In this document: positions 48,720 through 57,167 of the stretch, in pieces | Layout: each line of letters opens with the position of its first letter | Position numbering within the stretch: the stretch's first letter is position 1 | Assembly (NCBI GenBank): GCA_022572185.1 | Contig: JACZWL010000013.1 | Coordinates: 1 to 64,000, forward strand | Direction: 5' to 3' | Source: Pseudomonadota bacterium | GTDB lineage: Bacteria > Pseudomonadota > Gammaproteobacteria > Steroidobacterales > Woeseiaceae | Length of the DNA stretch: 64,000 bases | Notes under the pieces: generated by a model | What the model was told of the DNA's origin: nothing | Seen by the model: the letters and a program-made list of their open reading frames with translations, nothing else | The model's database searches: none | Translations under genes and position numbers: made by a program

Positions 48720-49400
48720 TTGGATAAGACAGCGACCTGGCTAAAGAAGTCGCTGGATTACGAATTTCAAAATAGACAGCTCCTGGAACAGGCGCTTACT
48801 CATCGCAGCGCCCCCGGCATCAATAATGAACGGCTGGAATATCTGGGCGACGCGGTGCTCGATTTCGTCATTTCAGAGGCCGTCTATTTGCAGCGTCCCG
48901 ATGCGCCGGAAGGCGTTCTCAGTCGATTGCGATCCTCGCTTGTCAAAGACACAACGCTTGCAGAATTATCAACCGGTCTCGGCTTTAGTGAGCACCTGAT
49001 TCTTGGCCCTGGCGAGAAGAAAAGCGGCGGCCACAGACGCGCGTCAATTCTGGCGGATGCATTGGAAGCGATCTTCGCAGCGGTTTACCTGGATTCGGGT
49101 TTCGATGAAGCGCGACGGATCATCCACAATGCGTTTGCAGGGCGCCTTGTCGAGATTCCCGATTCCGCCGAGCTCAGGGATCCGAAGACGCGTCTTCAGG
49201 AGCTTGTGCAGTCGAGAAGAATTGCGTTGCCGGACTACCGGGTTGAAAAGATAGACGGCAAAGCCCATAAACAGACCTTCAGTGTTCGTTGCACTGTCGC
49301 GGAACTCGATGTGAACACGACCGGGAAGGGCACGACGCGAAGGGATGCGGAGCAGGAATCAGCCCAACATATGCTGGCGTTACTTGAAAAGGCGGATTAG
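48720..49400 (+). CDS. rnc: Ribonuclease III
   Basis: Double-strand RNA endonuclease for rRNA and mRNA processing. The catalytic signature NERLEYLGDAVLDFVISE is intact and is followed by the second acidic site ALEAIFAAVYLDSG. A dsRNA-binding domain at the C-terminus has DPKTRLQELVQSRRIALPDY and GKGTTRRDAEQESAQ. At 226 residues it equals E. coli Rnc. The start is a TTG at 48720, overlapped by a seven-codon frame ATGAGCGATCCCTTTGGATAA (48707-48727). Confidence 0.95.
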   Translation: MDKTATWLKKSLDYEFQNRQLLEQALTHRSAPGINNERLEYLGDAVLDFVISEAVYLQRPDAPEGVLSRLRSSLVKDTTLAELSTGLGFSEHLILGPGEKKSGGHRRASILADALEAIFAAVYLDSGFDEARRIIHNAFAGRLVEIPDSAELRDPKTRLQELVQSRRIALPDYRVEKIDGKAHKQTFSVRCTVAELDVNTTGKGTTRRDAEQESAQHMLALLEKAD

Positions 49401-49403
49401 TCG

Positions 49404-50297
49404 GTGCCGGAACGAATCAGTCGCTGTGGGTTCGTTGCCGTCGTCGGGCGTCCCAACGTCGGCAAATCGACCCTGATCAACGCGATCGTCGGCAGCAAAG
49501 TCAGCATCGTTACGCCGAAGCCGCAAACGACGCGGCACCGAATTCTTGCGGTATATACGAGGAACGACAATCAGATTATTTTTGTCGATACACCGGGGCT
49601 GCATCGCGGTGCAGCCAAGACGATAAACCGTCTGATGAACCGCACGGCGGCCAGCGCGCTTGCCGATGCCGATCTCATCTTATTTGTCAGCGAAGCAAAC
49701 CGGTGGACGGTCGAGGATCAGGATGTTCTTGAAAGACTGAAAGAATCCCCGGTTCCCGTAATCGCATTGCTAAACAAAATCGACAAAGTGCACCCGAAGG
49801 AAGAGCTGTTGTCGGTTTTGTCAGCAATGTCCGAGCGCCATACTTTCGACGAAGTGTTACCGATATCGGCGAAACTGAACGACAACCTCGACAGACTGGT
49901 TGAGCTGATTCCGGGCTACCTGCCCGAATCGCCCGCCTTATATCCTGAGGATATGCTTACGGATCGCAGTGAGTCGTTTCAGATAGCTGAGCTTATTCGC
50001 GAAAAACTGACCCTGTTGCTGCGCCAGGAAGTCCCGTATGGTCTTACCGTAGAGATCGAACGACTCGAAAAGGAGCCAGGGGGCGTCGCCATCAACGCGA
50101 TTATATGGGTCGAACGTGACAGCCAGAAAGGAATCGTGGTTGGCAAGGGAGGCAATGTTCTCAAGAAAGTAGGGCGCTCGGCCCGGCTCGAGCTCAAGGA
50201 GCGACTGGGCATGCCGGTTCATCTGGAACTCTGGGTCAAGGTCAAGGATAACTGGGCAGACAGCGAGAGGGAGCTCCTGCGACTGGGCTACGAGTAG
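49404..50297 (+). CDS. era: GTPase Era
   Basis: Assembly GTPase that binds 16S rRNA. The G domain has VAVVGRPNVGKSTLINAIVG, PQTTRHRI, VDTPGLH and LLNKIDKV. The C-terminal KH domain has GIVVGKGGNVLKKVGRSAR. Length is 297 (E. coli 301). The GTG start at 49404 is 3 bp after rnc, the conserved rnc-era pair. Confidence 0.96.
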   Translation: MPERISRCGFVAVVGRPNVGKSTLINAIVGSKVSIVTPKPQTTRHRILAVYTRNDNQIIFVDTPGLHRGAAKTINRLMNRTAASALADADLILFVSEANRWTVEDQDVLERLKESPVPVIALLNKIDKVHPKEELLSVLSAMSERHTFDEVLPISAKLNDNLDRLVELIPGYLPESPALYPEDMLTDRSESFQIAELIREKLTLLLRQEVPYGLTVEIERLEKEPGGVAINAIIWVERDSQKGIVVGKGGNVLKKVGRSARLELKERLGMPVHLELWVKVKDNWADSERELLRLGYE

Positions 50298-50440
50298 CGA
50301 TATGGCCGGGCCTGTAGTTTTCACCAGGGCGGCAGCCGGCTTGCCGGGAATGATTCAACGTTCAGGATTTTTTTGCAGATTCGTGGAGATAATCGCTGAA
50401 AACAATATGGACAACCACTATCCGCGATCACCGGTAAGGT

Positions 50441-51178
50441 ATGCAGGCTAGCAAACGCGTACAAGGCGAACCGGCCTTTCTCCTGCATCACCGGCCGTTT
50501 AGAGATGCCAGCCGCATCCTGGACATCATCAGTCCCGAATACGGGCGCCTGGCACTGGTCGCACGCGGCAGCCGCTCCGCGAAATCCCGCCTGCGTGGCA
50601 TTCTCCGGCCATTCCTGCCCCTGCGGCTGTCCTGGGTAATCCGCTCCGAGCTCGGCACATTGACCGGCGCAGAGATGAACGGCGCGCCGATATCATTGCA
50701 TGGCGATGCCCTCATGTCGGGGTATTACATCAATGAGCTTTTGCTCAAGCTTTTGCACCGGCACGATCCTCAACCGGAAATCTTTACTGCCTACATGAAC
50801 ACCATCGAAAACCTCGCAGCATCGGCCGACGTCGCCATCCCGCTACGTCATTTCGAAATGAAATTACTTCGCTTGCTTGGTTATGCGCTGAATCTCGAAC
50901 ATGATACGGAGATGCGCAAGCCGCTTCGCTCCGATACGATGTATGAATACCGTGTCGAGCAAGGCCCAGTGCCCGTCGGCGACCGTAAGGGGCCGATGGT
51001 GTTCTCCGGTCAGGAGCTTACGGCCGTCAGAAACGAGGATTTCGACCTGCCCGAGGTACTGAGTTGCGCAGGCCGGCTCCTGCGTGAAGTCATTTCCTTT
51101 CACCTGGGCGGGAAAGAACTCAAGAGCCGTAAAGTGCTTTTGGAATTACGGCGGGCAAGCGCTATGCGTTCGCCGTAG
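50441..51178 (+). CDS. recO: DNA repair protein RecO
   Basis: RecFOR pathway protein that loads RecA on SSB-coated DNA. The N-terminal OB fold has AFLLHHRPFRDASRILDIIS and LALVARGSRSAKSRLRGILR. A helical domain follows (MSGYYINELLLKLLHRHDPQ, HFEMKLLRLLGYAL). The ATG at 50441 follows GGTAAGG. Length is 245 (E. coli 242). The 143 bp era-recO gap shows no gene. Confidence 0.94.
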   Translation: MQASKRVQGEPAFLLHHRPFRDASRILDIISPEYGRLALVARGSRSAKSRLRGILRPFLPLRLSWVIRSELGTLTGAEMNGAPISLHGDALMSGYYINELLLKLLHRHDPQPEIFTAYMNTIENLAASADVAIPLRHFEMKLLRLLGYALNLEHDTEMRKPLRSDTMYEYRVEQGPVPVGDRKGPMVFSGQELTAVRNEDFDLPEVLSCAGRLLREVISFHLGGKELKSRKVLLELRRASAMRSP

Positions 51179-51211
51179 AATTGCAAAACGTTTTTAGCGA
51201 GAACACTAGAC

Positions 51212-51952
51212 TTGAACAAGGGAAACGCACTACATCTGGGTGTCAACATAGACCACGTTGCGACGCTCCGGCAGGCGCGCGGCACCACTTATCCGGATCC
51301 GGTAAGTGTCGCGCTGATCGCCGAGACATCCGGTGCCGACAGCATCACGCTGCACCTGAGGGAAGACCGTCGGCACATTCAGGAACGGGACCTTTATGCA
51401 TTGAAGGAAGCCATGCAGAGCCGCATGAACCTCGAGATGGCGATTACTGAGGAAATGCTGGTCGTAGCAATGGAAGTGGCACCGGGCGATTGCTGTCTTG
51501 TGCCCGAAAAGAGGGAGGAACTGACCACCGAGGGCGGCCTCGACGTGGCCGGTCAGCTGGATAAAGTCGCCGATGCATGTGCCCGCCTTGCCGATCAGGG
51601 CATTCGTGTGTCACTTTTTATCGACCCGGACGCGCGGCAGCTGGAGGCAGCGGTACGGGCCGGGGCGGTGGTGGTGGAGCTGCATACGGGAACTTACGCC
51701 GACACGGGCGGTGTGGAGCAACAGGACGAGCTCGAGCGTGTGATATCAGCCGCGTCGCATGCACAGCAAAGCGGCTTGATCGTCCATGCAGGCCACGGCC
51801 TGCATTATGAAAACGTCTCGGCGGTCGCCAGTATCCCCGAAATCGTCGAACTCAACATCGGCCACGCGATCATCGCGCAATCGGTTTTTGACGGCATCAG
51901 CGTAGCCGTCGGCAGAATGAAACAATTGATGAACGAGGCCAGAGCTTCATGA
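51212..51952 (+). CDS. pdxJ: Pyridoxine 5'-phosphate synthase
   Basis: Last ring-closing step of vitamin B6 synthesis from 1-deoxyxylulose 5-phosphate and 3-amino-2-oxopropyl phosphate. TIM-barrel signatures are [49 protein letters not shown] and [12 protein letters not shown]. Length is 246. The start is a TTG at 51212. PdxJ needs 1-deoxyxylulose 5-phosphate, so DXP synthase should exist even if later MEP genes are lost. It overlaps acpS by ATGA. Confidence 0.95.
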   Translation: MNKGNALHLGVNIDHVATLRQARGTTYPDPVSVALIAETSGADSITLHLREDRRHIQERDLYALKEAMQSRMNLEMAITEEMLVVAMEVAPGDCCLVPEKREELTTEGGLDVAGQLDKVADACARLADQGIRVSLFIDPDARQLEAAVRAGAVVVELHTGTYADTGGVEQQDELERVISAASHAQQSGLIVHAGHGLHYENVSAVASIPEIVELNIGHAIIAQSVFDGISVAVGRMKQLMNEARAS

Positions 51953-52329
51953 TTTTCGGTGTCGGCACCGACATCGTCGAGCTTTCCCGCATACAGGCAA
52001 CCTATGATCGGTTCGGCAATCATTTTGTCGATCGCCTGTTAATGGACGAAGAACGTAAGCTTTTCGAACTCAACAAGTGGCCGGTGCGTTTTCTCGCCAT
52101 GCGTTTTGCGGCCAAAGAGGCGACGGTCAAGGCGATGGGCACTGGTTTCCGGCACGGTATGTGGCTACGCGACGTCGGCATTGTCAATAATGATTGGGGC
52201 CGACCGCTGGTTATTTTCTCGGAACGGGGCCAGGGGGTCTGCGAGCGTCTTGGCATTGCCGCGAGCCATGTCAGCCTGTCGGATGATGCCGGACTGATAG
52301 TAGCCTTCGCGGTCGTTGAAAAAACCTAG
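51949..52329 (+). CDS. acpS: Holo-[acyl-carrier-protein] synthase
   Basis: Transfers phosphopantetheine from CoA to ACP. Motifs are [13 protein letters not shown] (metal-binding Asp) and [16 protein letters not shown] (Glu, Lys), with [17 protein letters not shown] at the end. Length is 126. It overlaps pdxJ by 4 bp, as in E. coli. The stop TAG (52327-52329) lies in a palindromic repeat copy. Confidence 0.95.
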   Translation: MIFGVGTDIVELSRIQATYDRFGNHFVDRLLMDEERKLFELNKWPVRFLAMRFAAKEATVKAMGTGFRHGMWLRDVGIVNNDWGRPLVIFSERGQGVCERLGIAASHVSLSDDAGLIVAFAVVEKT

Positions 52330-52359
52330 TGGTCCGTCAATATGACCTTGCTGGACCAG
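52328..52359 (-). repeat. Dispersed TGGTCCAACAAGG palindrome, copy D (inverted)
   Basis: AGTGGTCCGTCAATATG followed by ACCTTGCTGGACCAG. On the minus strand it reads TGGTCCAGCAAGG then TCATATTGACGGACCACT, in the same order as the other copies. It starts in the acpS stop codon. TGGTCC/GGACCA pair as a stem. Confidence 0.75.
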
Positions 52360-52378
52360 CAGAGGCTCGTGAGACACG

Positions 52379-53164
52379 ATGAACTGTTTTGCTTTCGACA
52401 TTGAAACGATTCCGGACGTCGAGTTCGGGCGACGAATGTGGAATCTCGAAGATCTTTCTGACGAAGCTGTGGCGACGGCAATGAGTTTCATGCGACAGCA
52501 AAAGACCGGCAGCGATTTCCTGCCATTACATCAACACAAAGTCGTTGCGATTTCTGTCGCACTCAGAACGGGAGACAGTTTCAAAATCTGGAGCCTGGGC
52601 GACGCGAGCTCGGACGAGGCTGACCTGGTGCGCCGATTTTATGATGGCATCGAGCGTTACTCGCCGGACCTTGTGTCCTGGAACGGCTCAGGCTTCGATC
52701 TGCCGGTGCTGCACTACAGGGCGCTCAGGAACAACATTCAGGCGCCCCGGTATTGGGAGACCGGGGATGGCGACAGGGGCTTTCGCTATAACAACTATCT
52801 CAATCGATATCATTGGCGGCACATTGACCTGATGGAAGTCTTGTCAGCATTTCAGGGGCGAGGCCGGGCCAGCCTCGATCAAGCGGCTGTGCTGCTCGGC
52901 TTTCCCGGCAAGCTGGGGATGAGCGGGGACAAGGTATGGCAGACCTGGCTCGACGGCGGCATCGACAACATACGCAATTATTGTGAAACAGATGTCCTGA
53001 ATACTTACCTGATTTACCTGCGTTTCGAGTTCATGCGAGGCAATCTCGATGCGCAAGACATAGAGCGGGAATACCGGCTCGTCCGGACTACCCTGGCTTC
53101 GATGGACCTGCCGCACCTGAACGATTTTGCGGCTGCATGGCCGGCCGATCAAAACACGAAATAA
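52379..53164 (+). CDS. Predicted 3'-5' exonuclease of the PolB-like DEDDy group
   Basis: A 261-residue soluble nuclease-like protein. ExoI is AFDIETIPD, ExoII lies in LVSWNGSGFDLPVLHYRAL, and ExoIII is YCETDVLNTYLIYLRF (Tyr before the Asp, DEDDy type). Proteins of this family (predicted 3'-5' exonuclease related to the PolB exonuclease domain) occur beside rlmD and nagZ-type genes. The substrate is not established. The stop overlaps rlmD by TAATG. Confidence 0.85.
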   Translation: MNCFAFDIETIPDVEFGRRMWNLEDLSDEAVATAMSFMRQQKTGSDFLPLHQHKVVAISVALRTGDSFKIWSLGDASSDEADLVRRFYDGIERYSPDLVSWNGSGFDLPVLHYRALRNNIQAPRYWETGDGDRGFRYNNYLNRYHWRHIDLMEVLSAFQGRGRASLDQAAVLLGFPGKLGMSGDKVWQTWLDGGIDNIRNYCETDVLNTYLIYLRFEFMRGNLDAQDIEREYRLVRTTLASMDLPHLNDFAAAWPADQNTK

Positions 53165-54480
53165 TGGCCCGCGTGCGCGAACCGGAAACTGCACGTATTG
53201 ACTCCGTGACCCACGACGGCAAGGGTATTGCCGCGATATCGGGCAAGAAAGTATTCGTGGCCGGGGCGCTTGAAGGCGAGGAAGTGCGGTTTCGGCGCCG
53301 CAAGAGAAGACGCAAATACGACGAAGCGGAATTGTTGGAAGTGCTGTCGGCGTCGCCGAAACGCAAGGAGCCCCGCTGCGACGTCTTTGGCGTCTGTGGC
53401 GGTTGCTCGCTGCAACATGTCGACGACTCGGAGCAGCGGGGCATCAAACAGCAGGCCCTGCAGGATGCCCTGGAGCGCATTGGGCAGGTCGCGCCTCTGC
53501 GCTGGCTTCCGCCGATTTTCGATACGCCCTGGAATTATCGTCGCCGTGCGCGACTGGCCGTGAAAGACGTGGCCGGCAAAGGGCGCGTACTCGTCGGTTT
53601 TCGGGAACGCCATGCACCGTTCATCACCGACATGCATCGCTGTGAGGTGCTTGCCCGCCCGGTCGACGCGCTGATCGATCCCCTGAGTGAGCTCATCGGC
53701 GGTTTGAGCATTCGCCACCGTTTGCCGCAGATCGAAGTGGCTGTTGCAGAAAACGCAACTTCACTCGTGTTTCGGGTTCTGGATACGCCGACGGAAGCGG
53801 ATCTTGAGCGCATGAGGACCTTTGCTGCGGAACGCGATTGCCGAATCTATCTGCAACCCGGCGGCCTGGATTCGATATCAGCGTTGCAGCCGGAAGGGCC
53901 ATTATCGCCTCTCAGTTACAGTCTGCCGGAATTTGATATCGTCATTGAATTCGAAGCCACTGATTTCATTCAGGTCAACGCGCTGGTGAACCGGCGCATG
54001 ATCGCCGCGGCGCTGGAGTTGCTGCAGCCGGACAAGGACGACCGCATCCTCGATCTTTTCTGCGGCATCGGCAATTTCTCGCTGCCGCTGGCACGATTTT
54101 GCGGTCATGTTGAAGGTGTCGAGGGGGATGAAGGCCTGGTCGCTCGTGCCAGGGCGAATGCCGTGCGCAACGGAATATCCAATGCCACGTTTCGCTGTGC
54201 GGATCTGAGTCGTATTGACGGCAAAGAGCGCTGGCTGGCCGATGACTGGACCGGCCTGCTGCTGGATCCGGCCAGGAGCGGTGCGCCTGAAGTCGTTGCT
54301 CATATCCAGCGCATCAACCCGTCCAGAATCGTCTACATCTCTTGCCATGCGGGAACGCTGTCGAGAGATTTGGGCGTGCTCGTCTCCGCGCATGGATACC
54401 GGCTGGAGGCTGCGGGAATCATCGATATGTTCCCGCACACCGGGCATGTCGAATCCATCGCTCTGCTTGAAAAACAGTAG
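53164..54480 (+). CDS. rlmD: 23S rRNA (uracil-1939-C5) methyltransferase
   Basis: SAM-dependent RNA m5U methyltransferase. An N-terminal TRAM domain (IDSVTHDGKGIAAISGKKVF) is followed by a [4Fe-4S] cluster site (RCDVFGVCGGCSLQH plus a later MHRCEV). The SAM fold is LDLFCGIGNFSLPLA, and the catalytic Cys is in IVYISCHAGTLSRD. Length is 438 (E. coli 433) from the ATG at 53164. Confidence 0.94.
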   Translation: MARVREPETARIDSVTHDGKGIAAISGKKVFVAGALEGEEVRFRRRKRRRKYDEAELLEVLSASPKRKEPRCDVFGVCGGCSLQHVDDSEQRGIKQQALQDALERIGQVAPLRWLPPIFDTPWNYRRRARLAVKDVAGKGRVLVGFRERHAPFITDMHRCEVLARPVDALIDPLSELIGGLSIRHRLPQIEVAVAENATSLVFRVLDTPTEADLERMRTFAAERDCRIYLQPGGLDSISALQPEGPLSPLSYSLPEFDIVIEFEATDFIQVNALVNRRMIAAALELLQPDKDDRILDLFCGIGNFSLPLARFCGHVEGVEGDEGLVARARANAVRNGISNATFRCADLSRIDGKERWLADDWTGLLLDPARSGAPEVVAHIQRINPSRIVYISCHAGTLSRDLGVLVSAHGYRLEAAGIIDMFPHTGHVESIALLEKQ

Positions 54481-54577
54481 AGTCAATAATGAGTTAGGGA
54501 ATAATTCTCGAAAAATACTGCGGTGTCATCCGCAAGGCTTGGACCTTGACGGAGCGGCCATCTAGGCTAGCCGGAAT

Positions 54578-55624
54578 ATGGCTCTGGGACCCGTCATGCT
54601 GGACATCGAAGGGCTTGCCGTAACGCCGGCGGACCGCACTGTCTTGCGTGAGCCGGCGGTCGGTGGCGTGATCCTGTTTGGCCGTAATTATGAGTCCGCG
54701 GGACAGCTCAACGATCTCGTCAGTGAGATTCGTGCGCTTCGCAGCCCGCCGCTCCTGATCGCCGTGGACCACGAAGGCGGCAGAGTGCAGCGTTTCCACG
54801 ACGGCTTCACCGCCATTCCGCCAATGCGCAAAATCGGGCATGAGTACGATAGCGATCTCGGTGAGGCACTGCTTCTTGCAAAAACGGCGGGCTGGGTGAG
54901 CGGTTCGGAACTCCGGGCGATGGGCATCGATCTCAGTTTCGCCCCATGCCTGGATCTGGACTGGGGGGTCAGCGAGGTCATCGGGGATCGCGCTTTTCAT
55001 AAGGATCCGGAGGCTGTTGGCGATCTTGCCGGCGCATTTTCGCGCGGCCTGCGAAGTGCCGGCATGGCGGCAATTGGCAAGCACTTCCCGGGACACGGGG
55101 CCGTTGCCGCCGATTCGCACGAGAAGCTTGCGGTTGACCGGCGTGAGTATGGTGATGTACTCGACGACATGCGTCCGTACGACAAACTGGTCGGCAACGA
55201 ACTGCTGGCCGGCGTCATGATGTCGCATGTCATTTATTCCGAGATTGACCCGCTGCCGGCCGGCTTTTCCAAATACTGGATTCAGTCGGAATTGAGATCA
55301 CGCCTGGGATTTGGTGGCGCTGTATTCTGCGACGACCTGAGCATGAAGGCGAGCGAGAGTTACGGGACGATGCCGAAACGCGCCAAACTGGCCCTGGAGG
55401 CCGGCTGCGACATGATTTTGATCTGTAACGACCGGACGGCGGCCCAGGCAGCCGTGTCGTCCCTTGCGGAGTATTCGAATCCCTTGTCGCTCGTGCGTCT
55501 GGCCAGATTGCACGGCACCGGACAGGTTCTTCGAGAGTCGTTGCTGGCCAGCGAGGAATGGCAGGCGGCGACAAAACGCTTCATTGACTGGCAGGATCGC
55601 CCGCCTCTGGAACTGAATGCCTGA
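54578..55624 (+). CDS. nagZ: Beta-N-acetylhexosaminidase NagZ
   Basis: Cytosolic GH3 glycosidase that releases GlcNAc from anhydromuropeptides in cell-wall recycling. Signatures are GVILFGRNYES, IAVDHEGGRVQRF, APCLDLDWG and the catalytic loop IGKHFPGHGAVAADSH, with the nucleophile in FCDDLSM. Length is 348 (E. coli 341). It has its own 97 bp upstream gap. A remnant of a phosphorylase gene follows directly. Confidence 0.95.
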   Translation: MALGPVMLDIEGLAVTPADRTVLREPAVGGVILFGRNYESAGQLNDLVSEIRALRSPPLLIAVDHEGGRVQRFHDGFTAIPPMRKIGHEYDSDLGEALLLAKTAGWVSGSELRAMGIDLSFAPCLDLDWGVSEVIGDRAFHKDPEAVGDLAGAFSRGLRSAGMAAIGKHFPGHGAVAADSHEKLAVDRREYGDVLDDMRPYDKLVGNELLAGVMMSHVIYSEIDPLPAGFSKYWIQSELRSRLGFGGAVFCDDLSMKASESYGTMPKRAKLALEAGCDMILICNDRTAAQAAVSSLAEYSNPLSLVRLARLHGTGQVLRESLLASEEWQAATKRFIDWQDRPPLELNA

Positions 55625-55885
55625 TACCGGTTGACGATCTGTGCATCCCTCCGCAGCGGATAGATTACCGTGCCAGTCTGATGGCGCGGAAGCTTCCCGG
55701 CGTCGATCGCGTCATCGCCGTCGATACGGCCGGCGTAATCAACGCCAGGCGGTTTCCCGGCCTTTGGCCGTGCCGGCCAGCTGCTCGACGATACATTGGG
55801 ACGGGATCACAGTATTTTTGACGGTGCTTCGGCTACTCTGAACCCTTTCGGTCCGGACAAACAGGCAGGACAAGTCAATTCCTGA
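55625..55885 (+). pseudogene. Frameshifted remnant of an S-methyl-5'-thioinosine/adenosine phosphorylase gene
   Basis: Right after nagZ, one frame (codons from 55624) reads IPPQRIDYRASLMARKLPGV and then DRVIAVDTAGVI. This matches the phosphorylase segment PPHxVNYRANxWALK...IAVNAVGGI. About 120 bp later a different frame (codons from 55778) reads QLLDDTLGRDHSIFDG, like the next conserved block QLIDYTSGREHTYF, and ends at a TGA (55883-55885). The start, the linker and the C-terminal half are lost. In Pseudomonas aeruginosa the MTI phosphorylase gene is next to nagZ and csiV, so position supports the call. Confidence 0.75.
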
Positions 55886-55890
55886 ATTCG

Positions 55891-56772
55891 ATGAAAACGC
55901 TGCATAGGAAAATACTGGAGCAACTGATCACGGGATCTGCGGAGCCGCTCATTGTTGCCCGCATCGATCGAGCGGACTGGCCGGTCGTGCTGTGTAATCC
56001 CGCATTTGACAGCATTGCCGGCGGGCAGACCGCTATGCATCGGCCGTTTGCCGACCTTGTCGAGCAGCTCGCCGGCCGTGAGCTGGCGCTGGAGATCAGC
56101 GAGACAGTGCGATCCGGGCAGGCAAGCTCGATTCCCGTCGAGCTCGGCAATCGCGAGTATCTGCTCGTGCTGGAGCCAATGTCGCTGGGAGACGGGAAAA
56201 GTAGCCGATATTACGCAGCCTACTGGCGTGGCGGTGCCGGTTCCGCCGGGGCGGCGGCCGACGGCGAGATGCATCAGGCGCTCTTGAAGGCCAAACGCCG
56301 CATCCGAGACTTATCGAGGGACGATCCTGTCACCGGCCTGTTGAACGCCAGTGCGTTTCGTGAAATTCTGGCCCACGACTGGGCGGTCGCGGCCAGAGAA
56401 AAGACGACTCTGGCGCTGGTCTGTTTTTCGGTCGACGATTTTGACGCTTACCGGGACGTTTTCGGCCGACACTCGGCGGATTCCTGCCTGCGTCGCGTCG
56501 GGCAGGCAATTCGGCGATGTCTCAGGCGCGCCAGTGACGTCGCTGCGAGGGTGAACGACGACAAGTTGATTGTGTTGTCCCACGCTTCGGAGGAAGAGGG
56601 CGTCCAGGAATTCGCGGCGAATATATCGACGGCAGTGCGTGATCTCGTCATACATCATCCGCGATCGGGTGTGTCGCGTTTCGTGACGGTCAGGTTCAAT
56701 ACCTGCCTTATGCAGGCGGGACAGGGCGGCGCCAGCGCCGACGACTTTCTGGACAAGGTCTTGTCCGACTGA
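55891..56772 (+). CDS. Degenerate GGDEF-domain protein with PAS-like N-terminus
   Basis: 293 residues. The N-terminal ~130 look like a PAS-type sensor (EPLIVARIDRADWPVVLCNP, AFDSIAGG). A short linker leads to a GGDEF fold (DDPVTGLLNASAF, VCFSVDDFDAYRDVFGRHSA, VGQAIRRCLRRASDVAARV). The catalytic motif is replaced: RVNDDKLIVL stands where R(Y/F)GGDEF is expected (~residue 220). Diguanylate cyclase activity is therefore unlikely; a binding or regulatory role is possible. The start ATG is 5 bp after the decayed phosphorylase fragment. Confidence 0.85.
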   Translation: MKTLHRKILEQLITGSAEPLIVARIDRADWPVVLCNPAFDSIAGGQTAMHRPFADLVEQLAGRELALEISETVRSGQASSIPVELGNREYLLVLEPMSLGDGKSSRYYAAYWRGGAGSAGAAADGEMHQALLKAKRRIRDLSRDDPVTGLLNASAFREILAHDWAVAAREKTTLALVCFSVDDFDAYRDVFGRHSADSCLRRVGQAIRRCLRRASDVAARVNDDKLIVLSHASEEEGVQEFAANISTAVRDLVIHHPRSGVSRFVTVRFNTCLMQAGQGGASADDFLDKVLSD

Positions 56773-56775
56773 GTT

Positions 56776-57160
56776 GGGGGACGACCCCGTTTTTTGTCAT
56801 CGGGCCCGCTCACGGCTTGCGTCGCGTATGTCCCCCTCGCTCGGGCTTTAAACTCGCTCGTGGAACACACCCGACGCAAGCCGCTCGCAAAATCATCATT
56901 AATCGGGGGACGGACCCACTGCTGTCCCATAAAAGATTGCATCATTGACTGGATCACAGTAGTTGCGAGGGGTTCCGATAGGGCGAATCACTACGGACAT
57001 GAATTGCCAGCCTTCAGTCTGAGACACGCCGCAAGTACGTCCATGTAGGCTCGGGGCCCGCATCCCTGCGGGCCACGGTCTCAAACTGAAGGCTGGCAAT
57101 CCATGTCCTTGGTCGTCGTACCCGGTTTATGGGACAGCAGTGGGACGGACCCCGTTTTTT
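56776..57160. repeat. Composite nested inverted-repeat element
   Basis: It fills the 395 bp convergent gap. The outer direct repeats are GGGGGACGACCCCGTTTTTT (56776-56795) and TGGGACGGACCCCGTTTTTT (57141-57160). Inside are a 12 bp pair CGGCTTGCGTCG/CGACGCAAGCCG (56813-56824, 56872-56883) and a perfect 19 bp pair (56915-56933 with 57126-57144). A 31 bp pair with two mismatches (56995-57025 with 57078-57108) lies within that, and an 8 bp hairpin GGCCCGCA/TGCGGGCC (57055-57074) is at the centre. No gene is seen. This looks like layered REP/MITE insertions. Confidence 0.8.
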
Positions 57161-57167
57161 CCTCGGG

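Noticed and set aside
48707-48727. Seven-codon leader frame overlapping the rnc start
   Set aside because: Could tune rnc translation, but a frame this short is expected by chance.
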